Of a stretch of DNA of 64,000 nt, positions 27,001 through 39,000 are shown piece by piece. The notes beneath the pieces are model-generated. The model had not been told where the DNA came from. It made no database searches and saw nothing but the letters and a program-made list of their open reading frames with translations. Positions within the stretch are counted from its first letter, which is position 1. Each line of letters begins with the position of its first letter. The position numbers were made by a program, and so were the translations under genes. The stretch is from Oreocharis arfaki. Taxonomy: Eukaryota; Chordata; Aves; Passeriformes; Paramythiidae. The DNA is taken from assembly GCA_013398015.1 (NCBI GenBank), contig VZRR01008215.1, forward strand, positions 474,827 to 538,826, written 5' to 3'.

Positions 27001-30000
27001 TAAGATCTAAGAAAAGCACTTAATACATGAGGCATGGAACAATTTCTTTCATAATAGTTCTAATCCACACAAATTATATTTCTGCATTTCAGCAGCCCTT
27101 GAGTGTGGTGTATCTTTCACAATAACTTCAGTTGTTAACTGCAGTGTTCACCTGGAGTCTCAGAAAACCTTTTAGGGCTTCCAAGAAGCCCTAAAGAAAA
27201 CCTTTAGGGCATTTCAGAACATCACACATGGGAGGGCCTCGGTCTCGTGTACTTCAAATATATTTTTGGAAGCTGTAGTGAGAGTATGGGAGAAGTTTGG
27301 TGGACTCACACAACAGCTGTCATTGCTGATGTGCACTGAATTTACGTAAATGAGGTTGGCTCCTGTACAGGTGAGATAAGAAATGAAGAATCCACTGGAA
27401 ATGAATGTGGAACTAACAGATTCTGTTTAGAACAACAGAATGTCACAGTGTATGAATTCATGCACAGATGCTTTCAGTAGAATGTAATGATTCTGTAAAA
27501 TTTTGCAGCAGTTTGAAGAGTGGTGTAGCAAACTGAAATATGACATAATTCTTTAGAGGTTTGTGCCTGTTTTAATTGTTAAAAACAAAGCAAGGGATGG
27601 ATGTACTCTTAATATCTTCTTATGTAATTTTGTCAAATGATTTGGAAGATGATACTGCTGTCTTCTAATGACAGTCAACACCATTGACCACCTCAGAAAG
27701 GCAGAAAATTATAAACTGGACATTTCTCCTAATAGAAGTATATTCTCTCTGTGAGACAGCTGCTTGGAAAAGGAGTGCAGTGTTTTATCATATTTCCCTG
27801 CTTCACTTCCTTTCCAACTTGAGGGATAATAATAGGCTTTGAAAGAGGTATCTGTGATGACTACCTTAATTTCATTAGAATGTTAAATGTATCTAAAATG
27901 AGTTGACTCTCTTCTGTTTAGGTAAGTTTTAAGGTAATAGATATAGAGAGCATGTTATAATTTATCAGAGTGGAATGCTTTGAAATTCCTTAAAGGGGAG
28001 CATTATTCAGTTCTTTTAAATGGATATGAAGAGCATCTAATGAGTGAGTTTGCCCAATGAGTAAATACTAATTTTCTGGGTTATGTGACTTGAGTTTTTA
28101 AAAACTTCAGGCCCAGGTCTGAACCAGAAGAATGAAATGAGTTGATTCATAAGGAGATGGGGAGTATAGATCTGTGTTTTAAACTTTGGTGTGGTCTTGT
28201 TGCTGTAAGCCACCATTAATGCAGCTTATCAAGTTCTGTCAGTTGTGGTAACTCTTTGAATGCAGGCAGTGTGATCATTTCCATACAGAAAGATGAATGC
28301 AACTTCAGACCACATCACTGACTTCATATTGTTGGACAAATAGCAAGTACCATGTTCTCAGCGTGCAAAATGGAAACAGTGTTTTCCTTATCAAGCTTAG
28401 TATTATTTTAAAATATTATTTAGTATTTTATTTTTGGAACATTAGAATGGGGAAATCAGCAAGTGCCTGGTGTTGTAGTGAGGTCCCTATTGAGAGTATT
28501 TGTTTTGGTGTTTGTAGTTGATCCTTTGAGTGAACTTTGTCATCTCCTATTAATAATGTGACAAGAAACACAAACCCAGGAAATTTGTGTCAAAAGCAAG
28601 ACAAAGTGTCATCTGGAAGGATACACAGATGTATAAGTAACATGTTTTTGTTTCTGCCTGCCATGGCAGGGATTCTGTTTAACCCTTGTTTCATGTGGTC
28701 TGGATTAAATTCATACAAGTCATTCCTTCTTTTTTTTTTTCCCCTCACCATTCTCATCACATTTGTAGTTGCTGATTTTTGCTTCCATATGGCTGCTGTA
28801 TCTTAGGAAAAAAAATGTTTTTGTCCAACAAAAAGATAATGGAGTTGTTCTTTAAGCGTGAGAGAGCAACTTGAAGAAAATCATGAGCATCTTTAAAAAG
28901 TAGATCAAGACCATATTGTGGTAGGATCAGGTAGTTCGAGTCTTGACAGAGTTAAGCAAACTTTTTTCATGTGCAGAAAAGGGATAGCTTTACTTCCCTG
29001 CTACTGTTTTAGGGCATGGGTGGTGTCTGTTTTCTTTAAAACATCTGTACAGTAAAAATTAGTAGCTTCACTTTCCCCAGTTCTTCACCTTTAATGTACA
29101 CAAGTGCCCACAGTTTGTCTGTTAGCTCCTCTGTCAGCAGGGCAGAGCCAATGCAGGGTGTTGGCAGCTTCACTGGGAGGCACTGGTAATTTCCAGCTTT
29201 AGACTCAGATGGAACTATCAGCTGTCACTTTTGGGAGAGGTTCTTGCAGTAGCTACCTCTCTCATTCATATAATTTATATACTTTAAAATAGTCTGTTAC
29301 AGTAAAAGTATAGATTTCTTTTTGTTTTCTGTCGGTGCTTCTGTGACTTTGCTGCTCACATTACTGTGGCATGTAGGATATCAGAGTCATAGAATCATTT
29401 ACGTTGGAAAAGACCTCAGGGATCATGGAGTCCCCCTGCTAACCCAGCACTGCCAAGTCCACCACTAAACCATGTCCCCAAGTGCCACATCTATATGTCT
29501 TTTAAGTACCTCCAGGGATGGTGACTCCATAGAATTCCATAGTGAAACAGAGCAATTAATACCGTTATTGGTTTTGGGTAGATGGGGAAATAGGGCATCA
29601 AGAAGCATTGAAAAATATCATGCGGTCAGTTCGTGCTGAAACACGGACAGAAGCTGAGGCCTTTGCCAAGTTATCTGCCCTGTCTCTATCTCTTGTTGTA
29701 ACAACAGTATTTATATCCTGACTTAGCTTGTGTACATTCGGTAGTGAAGCCTGTGGTGCTAAAAGGCTGATACACATTTCTATTACCCTTAAGCCTTGAG
29801 TTGTTTTCTAGAAACATTTGTGATAATTTTTGCTTTCTTACTTCTCCACGCATAATAAATTTGGAGTCTGCAGTTCTTCCTGGGAAACAAATTCTTTCCT
29901 TTGCAGCTATCTTTGGCATTTTCATGGGTTTCCTGTTCTACCATTCAGATAACTATTATGTAGTAGAAATGCAAATGACCAATAAAATTAAGTTTGCATA

Positions 30001-33000
30001 TGGGTGGTTGTGATTGGCCCTGTGTACTTGCTCTGCTTGACTTATCACTGTCCCTTTGGGTAGAGTTCCTCCCACTAGAACAGACTGCTCATAATTCATG
30101 TGGAATTCCTCAGCAAAAATGCTCTAATTCTGTATTGCCAGATACATAGTTGATTTCATCTCTGAAGAAATGAAACTGGTATTTATGAGCCATCTGGTAT
30201 TTATCTGCCATTGAGCAGATGTGGGTTAACTGTACTGGGTGGTAGAGATTTTATTGACAAAAATGAAACTTTTTCAATCAGCTGCTTTAGTGTTCAGAGC
30301 TTCACATCATGGCACAAAAGCTTCTTTGAGTCTTGGTACAAATATGCATGTATTCCTTCTCATGTGCAGACTTTTCTAAGGGTGCATCTCATTTCTGGAT
30401 TAATTCTTTTCTGTTTTTCCCCTCCCTAAGATATAATTGACCCAGCTATCCTGCGGCCTGGTAGGCTGGATAAAACCCTCTATGTGGGTTTGCCACCACC
30501 TGAAGATCGACTTGCTATTTTGAAGACCATCACCAAAGTGAGTATTTGGAAATATATCCTCAATCTTGAAGCTTGGTGGAATGATGTAAGACAAATTAAA
30601 TGTTACAAAGAATTGCAATATCCTGTCTCATGAAACACTTTCACGTATCCCATGAGGTCATAAAAATAATCCCTCAGGCCATCTGCTGTTAAATCTGCTC
30701 TGAGATTGCAAAGGGCTGATGAATCTTGATTAAAGCAAACCTGTTAAACGCAGAAGTTGCTGCCTTTATAGTCACAGTTTGAACAAATTTAATTAGAAGA
30801 TTCCTATCTGTGTGAGTAATGGGCCTAGAAGTGTTTTGTAAGCTTTTTTTGGGGGGTTCCAGGCATTCACCAGAATGATTCACCAGCTCCATCTGTATTT
30901 GCTCAACAGTAATTGTGACACCTAATTGGCTTTAGGATTAAAGGAGGCATATGATGATAGAGGTTTTAGGTTAAAGTAAATGTGAAAATGTGAAATTTGT
31001 GCCTTCGTGGGTCCTCCCCATGGTTAACAGCACAGTCTGCCACTCAGAGACTTGGATTATAGAATTCTGTGTGAGTGTTTCTCCAAGTGTGGCACAGCAG
31101 TAGTCAAGGCCTTAAAATAGAACATACAGAAAATTATGAATTAGTTGGATATTTCCTGCTTTTTTCCAGTAGATCAACATTGATTGTTAGGAGCAGGTGT
31201 TCTATCAGATCGTTTTTTGAGCTGCAAAGGAGACAAAATCTTTACTATAGAGGAAAGATATCATTATGAGAAGTCTGGCAAAAATTATTTAGTGTATTTG
31301 TAATAAAAGATAATCCAGACTTGTGTAACCCTAAAGCTGTGGTGTATAGGCCACAGTTGATTCAGAATTCAGAAAGTGAGAACCTGTTCAAGCCTGTTCT
31401 TTCATGCCAAAATGGATATTCAGAGGGTGAATTCTCATTACAAATTCAGGATGTTAGACCTTTCTTCATTTGTTCTCTGTATTACTTCATGATATTAAGT
31501 ATTCCTCCATTTGGTATTTGCACTAGACCAGCTTGTTGTTTCCAAGTTTTACAGAAATACTTCAGTTAATACTTTTTATAACCCTGTTCTTAAAGATGAT
31601 TGCTTTTCATGAGATGTTAAGAGAAATTGAGTGTAACATCCTTGAATCATTTTTCAAACACACTGTAGGGAATCATGATTTTTGTTTTATCAAGTTTATT
31701 TTTGAAGGTAATTAGGGGTGTGGGAGAAGAGTGCAGCAGAGCTTGGTGCTTTGCTCCCTTCACTGGAGGAAAAGGTGGCATTAAACAGAGCGGATTTCTC
31801 TCGCTCTCACAGGCTTCCCCTGCTCACACTCTCACAGCCACATGCAGCCACCGAGATACACAAACCCACCTGGCAGGGCCAGGATCACCTGTGGGAAGCA
31901 CTGAGGATAAGGAGCTTTACTGAGTCCTCACTTCATCTTTTGGCTTCCTCTTGTCTGGCAGTGACCAGCTGCTTGTTAAGGAGAACTGTTTTCAGTTTCC
32001 TGTCAAGAATCAAGTTCAGAATTGCGTTTACTGCCATAAATCTTGGGCGAGGTTGCTGAGAAGTGTCTTTGCTCCCTTCTTCTGGGACTCTTTGTCCCTA
32101 CAGTCCTATCTTCCTGTTGGAATAACACCAAGAGGAGTGGCAATGGGATGTGGTAACCCTGTTATTATCCCATTGCCAGAGTATTTTTGTCTTCTGCTGA
32201 GAAATCATACTTGATGTGGCCTTAACTGCTTATGGGCCCTTCTTGTGACAGAAGGAATACATTGCACAGTGTTTATCAGCTTGGTTTCTGTGGATCCTGT
32301 CACTGGTTACCACGTTTCTTATCATGCATTTTGGAATGCAAGATGCTTTCATGCATGCTTAATTCACACTAGTCTGACTATTTTGATTACAAATCCTCGT
32401 GGTGATTGAGGAGTTAAATCTTTAAAAATGTGTAGGAGTTATCTGAAAGCAGGAGTAGGAAGAGGAGAAAATGTGTTAAATTAATTAAAATAAACCTTAT
32501 TTTTTGGTCAGGTTTCATCCATGTGTTCTAGGTAAGGAAATCTGAAAAATTTGAGAACACGTTTGCTCAAGGCTAGAGAAAACAAAACTTTGGTGCAGAT
32601 GTGAATTGCTTCTGAATGATGGCATGCATTCCCAGAAATCTCCAAGGAATATATGCACAGCATGTGGAAACAGAATCATTGCTGAATGAAAACACGGATG
32701 CTTAGAAAGGCAGCATGAGGGGTAGAAAAGGCACTTGGGAGAGGAATAGGTTGTCACGAAGACAGACAGCCTGAATGTAGGTTGAAACTTTGTTGTGAAA
32801 GACTTTTATTTCAGTTAACTTGTACAAATCAGTCATTCCCAATCATGCATATTATGCAAGAGAAGCCTGTCTTCACACGTTTCACTTACTACTGTACTGA
32901 CATTCCTGCAAGCTGCATCAAGGCCCTCTGCTGCACAGAGCTTGGCACCAGAGCAGGCAGAGCAAAAAATGCCCAGTGTATTTGCTCCTCACATTTCTTA

Positions 33001-36000
33001 TTAATGGAGAAGGCATCTCTCTGCTTTGCAATTTCCTATAAGAATTAGTAAAGTATCCTGTATGAAATTGTATGAAGCTTCCTTGTTTCCAGATAAAAGT
33101 CTCTCCTTTCAGGATGTTTTCAAATCAGGCTGCTCCTTTATCTTTTTGTTACCTGTTGTGTTACTATGTTTTTTTTCCCTTTCTAACTGTTAAAGATTCA
33201 TTCAAGATTGTTTCCTTACTCTGCCTGGTCCTTGACTGTTCCACTGTCTGTTAAATATTCAAGTGTTTTAACTTGCCAGTCACTATATATTTTATTTTTT
33301 CTCTTGAATGTATTGTGGGTATGCGGTATATTAGTTCCTCTGAAGGAGTCAGAAAATAATTATGTGAATTTGTGCATTTCTGTCAAATGAGTTTCTGGCA
33401 GAAATTCATCATTGTATCAAAAAAAGTGTTCTTTCCTGTCAAAACTCAGATATTGTTTGATACAAGAGACATCTTGAATCTCTGCACTGTCATGATACTA
33501 CGTTACTGTTGTCTAAGGATAACAGGGAGGCTCTCCAAGCTTACAGTGTCTGGAAATTTTGTTGGCTAGTTTCAAATACCATTTATAATGTAGTTTAATA
33601 TTTTTTGCTGTCGGAGATGCAAAAATAATAACAAAAGAAACCACTTCTGGGATCTTTGTGGAGGAAGGAATAACAATACGGAAAAGTAGTGTCCAAAAAT
33701 CTACAGTACATGTAAACCTCTGTGAAATCCAGATGGAAAACTTCTAAGTTTGAAAATTTATATCCAGAATATAAAAGATATACAATTAATTTAGTCTTAA
33801 AGGTGATAAGACTAAACTGACATGCCTGTTGCTTAGCTACTTGATTTTAACACACAGTAAAACTAGAGGAAGTTCAGCTAAACAAAGCTGATGAAGCAAC
33901 CAGCTACTATTAAAAATGAGCCCACATATGGAATAGTGTTGGTGTTACAATGCCCTGTGGTAGACTGGCCATCATTTCCTTAGAGAAAATCTAATCCGTG
34001 GGTGGCAAGTTAAAACTTAACATTTAAAATTTAACATTTTATAATTAAATAGTTTTAAGGCTGATTTTCCTTCTTGCCGATTTGAGATTAAAAATACCAG
34101 TATTTGTGGATATTGCAGGAAATTTGTCAGATCCCTGTATGATTCCTGATTAAAGAAACTTAATCTCTTCAGGGATGGCACATGTAAAAAAAAATTGTTT
34201 TCTTACCTTCTCTTTTTTCTTACCTCAACTCTTTAAGGATGGCACCCGACCTCCACTAGACAGTGATGTAAGCCTGGAGGAAATTGCTTACAGTCAGCAC
34301 TGTGATTGTTACACGTGAGTACCTTCTAGTTTTGACTTTCATATTTCATGTGCAATGCCAGCAGTCTTCTGATGCATGATCAGCTGTGTTTTGTTGTTAT
34401 TATTAAGAGGTTTCTTAACTTTATAAGCCTTTTCCCTTAGGGTATTTTTCTTGCTTTCACTCGTGCTTTTTTCCAAGAAGTTGGTAGGAATATATGGATG
34501 CTAAAGTCTTCTTCATCTGGAAAAATCCTCTTCATGTTGTAAACACAGAACAGTGGAGGCATCTTGATTTTCCTTGGTTTTATTTTATAATTCTTGCATC
34601 ATCTGAGGACAAAAGAGCCCTCTTTAAGTTGTGGGCCCATATACAATGATGATGAAAGCAAATTGGTTACATAATCAACTTGTTCTGGCACAGAGTTGAG
34701 AGCAATCTGTTTGACAAAGTAATGAGGGCCCATTTCAACTTGTGCTTTGGGAATAGCAAGGTGTGGCTTTCAGGAAAGCTTGATGGCCATATCTGTCAGA
34801 GTAATTTGCAATAATGGTCCATAAAACTTAAAAAGCTTTAAGGGAGTCAATAATTTAGTAATACACAATGTTTTTATGGCCTTCACAGAAGATAAAGTTT
34901 ATGACAGGCTGCTTGCCACAATATTAACTTGGGAAAGATGAGTACTTTTTCTTCCTATACCTTTCATTCACTGGTTTATGGTCCAGTGGTTTTTTTGTTC
35001 AGTGTGTGGGGGTTTTAGTATGGTTTTCTGTTGTGGGGCTTTTGTGGGTTTTTTGTTGTGGGGTTTTGTTGTTTGGTTGTGTTTTTTTTGATGCTTGGGT
35101 TTATCTGTATTTTGAGTTTGGGGGTTTTGTGTTGTGTGTGTGATTAGGCTTCTGTTGTGAGTTTTGATTTCTTTGGTTTTGGGTTGGGTTGGTTTCTTGG
35201 AGTTTTTTTTTTTTTTTTGTCTGGTTTGGTTTAATTTTTGCTTTTTAAATACTTTATGTCTAGTGCCCCCAAATGAAGCATAGGGAGTTAATTTTGAGAT
35301 TTTCTTTGGTTCACTGACTTTCACCAGCTGAAAGGCTTGTGAAAAGTTCCAGCTGTTCCAGTTCCAGGAAACTGGAAATAAATACTTAAACCGATCTGAC
35401 CATGTTTTGTGGATACTATTATTTTAAGAGCATGTTAACTTCACTGTCGATGCAGCTTTGAGCAACTCCTTTTTGTAATGGTGAGGGATTTCATTTGAAT
35501 CTTTCATAAGATTCATAAAAAAAGGAAGTTATGTTCCCACCTAGTGGCACAGTATTAATCAATCCTTTGGCATTTTCAAAGATGCTGAATGGGGGTTTTT
35601 GCCTCTCCCCTTGCTTCTCATTAATTTAATCTTAATCCGTGGCTAAAATCTGGAGGGCTTCACTCCGTAATGCAGAGTGCAGACTGGGTGGTCAGGCCTC
35701 TTTCCAGTGTTAAGATGAAACTTTGTGACAGAACAACCAATTTTTAATGTCATTTTTAGTGTCTTGCCTTTCTATCTGCCATGAGCCAAACACAAGAGGA
35801 ATTTATCCCCAAATAACCTGTTGTTTGTATCTCTAGAGGGGCAGACCTTTCTGCTCTCGTCCGTGAAGCTTCCATTTGTGCCTTGAGACAGGAAATGGCC
35901 CAGCAGAATACTCAAAGCAAGAAGGGTAAGAAAGCTTTAAAAAGAAAATCTTAACTGAACAGTGATAAGATAAATGGAATGTAAAGTGTTTAAAGTGGTT

Positions 36001-39000
36001 CAAGACAAGCATGCAAGCTGTACACCCTTGATTGATTGACTTCTGAGCCAAACAAAATTAAGTCACATAAGGGGAAGTAGGGGAGGGTACAGGAAAAACG
36101 GTTATGCTGGAAAGTCAGCATAGTTTTTATTTTTAAAGCATTGACGCTTGCAACTCCTAAAGAAAAGATTCTGTTAAATGGTTATGTAAACTGATTATTT
36201 TCTAGACTAAATACCCTTTTGCCTGTTTTCCCTATTGCTACCAAAAACTAATTGTGCTGACAAGTTTGGAGCAGGGCTGTAAACTGCACATTCCCTGATT
36301 AGTTACCTTTGGCACCCAGCTGTGTTATGTAACTGAGCACGTACCTCCAGCACTGATGGAGCTGGGAAAATCTGAGTGCCACTTTTGATCTTTGGTGCTT
36401 AGCTCATCAGTGCCTCTTGCCAGGACTTTAACAGGGGGTTATAAATGGATTCAAGTACAATCTCTGCCCTTTCATTATGTGTCTGAACTTCTGGTTTAAG
36501 TTGTATTTTCCTGGGGTTTTTTAAATTACAGATTGCAACTTTTATATAAAATAAAAGCCTGCCTGTTTAGATTTTTTTCCACTAATTTTGTTTGTTATTT
36601 TACCTGTAAGTCAAAATGCAAAGCTAAGATGGAACTGGTTGACTTTTCAGATTATTCCTTGGAAAATATTGTAAGCTTTCGTTATGCCCCTGATTTCTAG
36701 GAACAACACTGGAATTTTAATGGCTTTGAATGATTCTTTTTGATCTAGTACCTATCCAGTCTTGTCTGTTTTTTACCAAGAGTAGGTTACCAGAGCATAG
36801 TGTTTGTATTCCTTGTTCTGAGGCAACAAGCATGTTCAACTAGAGGAGGAAAAAAACCCTGAGCTATAAAAACCTTCGCCGTTGTATGACTTGGTTACTC
36901 ATTTTACTTGCTGTAGCTGGAAACTCTTGATTTGAGATGGAAATTTCTGAGTTTATCCTGTTCATTTTTATAATTGTTCAGGATACAGCAGCCTTTATTC
37001 AAAGCTGTTCATTACTTGAATTCAGCCTTCACAGTTAGGATTGCAGCCTAAGCACTGCCTGTAGGGATGTGTAGGCAGCCAGCACCAACTCCATAATGTA
37101 TGTATGGCTTGATTTGCATGTTTACAGCAGCTGCTTGCTTGGACTGTCCTTGGATTTCCAAGATGTCAGCCTTGATTGATTTGAAAGCATGTAAGGTGGT
37201 TTCTGATTTGAGACACTGTTCATTTTTATCTTCAAGATAAGAGTGGGGATTTTCTTGCGTCAGTGTTGCAGCAGGACGCGCTCAGCTGCCTCCCTCCCAC
37301 GCTCTGCTTGACTGTGGATGGGTGCTGAGTGTCCTCAGTCAGTCCTTTGGAATCAGGGCTGCTCCTTTCTCTTCTGGAGAAACTGTTGCAACTTGTTGTT
37401 ACACTTGATATTTTCCTCTGGAATAAATTCAGGGGTGTGGTTCTTCTAACACTCAGCAGTAGTTTGCTTGAAGGTACTTTTAGGAAGTGAAATGGAAAGG
37501 TACCGTTTTTGTGATATTTCTTAGAAGAATTCAGAAATTCTACTGCCAAAGTGAACAGGCCTAGGCAAGCTGATCATGTTAGTGACTGTGGTCTGAGAAT
37601 TGCCAGATACAGAAGTTTGTAGGGGAAATTCCTAACAGTTGGGCAAATTTCCCCTTTTACGAGGTCCTCCGGGATTTCGTCATTGTTGGCCCAGCATTTG
37701 ACTGCCCAGAAGGGTTCACTGTCATTTGCAAACCTGGAGTTTCACTTCTGCCTCCCTTTTCCAAACCACTGAATATGGTGCATAAAAGTGGTTTCAGCAC
37801 CAGTGCCAGAGTGGGACCCACCCCACTGCAGCAGTTCTGCAGTTCTTGGTCAAGTTCCTCAGAAACTTTGGGTGAACACCATGTGCTCCTGGAGACTTCT
37901 TCCCATTAATATCTTAAGTCACCTGTTTAGCTTGATCTTGTATATTTATTTCAAATAGATCTAGTTACAGAGAATGTATAGGATATGAGAAATATCACAA
38001 TAGGAGAGATTCTTACCTATTTCAGCTGTGGTGACAAATACAGACCTTCTAAACTATGACCCTTTTTGTATGTTTTTATAAAAAAAGGCCTCACATCACC
38101 TGCAAAGTCTGTAAGGCTATGAGAATCTATGAGACTTTTTGTTAGAGCAGTTAAGAGCAAGTGTGGTTTAACAAGTGAGAATAAAGTTTTGCATCTTTGC
38201 AGTTGAATTTGAAAAGCAAGATCTGGTCCTTGTTTGATAGGAACCACCTATCCCTCACTCATCTATGTAAACAAGAAAACACCAATTTCATATTAATGTT
38301 TCAAGTACTTGGTCTTTTTTTTTTAAGATTATACCTGTTGATATACTTCATTATTCTAATTTATCAATACATATGGTTTTAAACAATAAAATAGTTGTAC
38401 CTACTTATTCAGACTAAATAGTTTTGCCATCAGAAATCAAGGCAAAGTGTGTTAATTCAAGTAGCCAAGGTCTAGATTACTGACAGCTCCACTTTCTACA
38501 GGATCAAGCTTTGGGCAAGCTTTTATCACATAATAAGCATGAAGTAAGCCTAACTTAGTTGCAATGAGAGGTAAACTATCTCGCAGGAGATTTTCTGCCT
38601 CCCTGTACATTGTCACAGTTTGATTTAAAAATTACATGGTTAAAAACAAAAAAAATCTTCAGTTTTTCTGGGTATAACTTTATCTGGTAATAGGAATGTT
38701 GGATATGAGCTCCAGAGAAGTGAGATGAGAGAGCAGTGAAGTTGTATGTTTAGTTCAGTGAACTTTAACCTCCATCTTTACTTCTAACACAGGTAGTAAT
38801 AACTGTAGGCTATTTGCTCTTCTGCTTTATACCTTAGACAAGGTATATTTAATTTTTAATTTAGTACTTTCCATCTCCTGTTTAGTCTTTTACTATATCA
38901 GCAGAAGATTTTTGTTCAACTCGGACTCAAAATATATTAATGTTAACAGGTTTTTCGTGTTGGCACATCCCATTTCATGTGGCACAGGTGGAAGTAAAAG

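Larger units (their letters stand above)
22574..30430 (+). other. NVL: NVL intron 18, longest intron
   Basis: A 7.9-kb intron between the D2 sensor-1 exon and the arginine-finger exon. It contains a TTG/TTA microsatellite (25797-25850), a perfect 10-bp inverted repeat (27171-27195) and a reversed CR1 fragment (29387-29532). I looked for C/D-box snoRNA signatures because ribosome-biogenesis genes often host them, and found none with paired C and D boxes. Confidence 0.7.

Noticed and set aside
31675..32214. Cluster of 80-110 codon frames in NVL intron 19
   Set aside because: Three overlapping frames in one locally GC-richer stretch, none with domain-like content or splice structure.
34968..35324. 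118-codon Lys/Thr/Gln-rich minus-strand frame
   Set aside because: Complement of the T/G low-complexity tract; no coding character.
37650..37930. Degraded interspersed repeat with phrases like CCCAGCATTTGACTGCCC
   Set aside because: It looks repeat-derived, but the family cannot be assigned by eye, so it is not listed as a mobile element.
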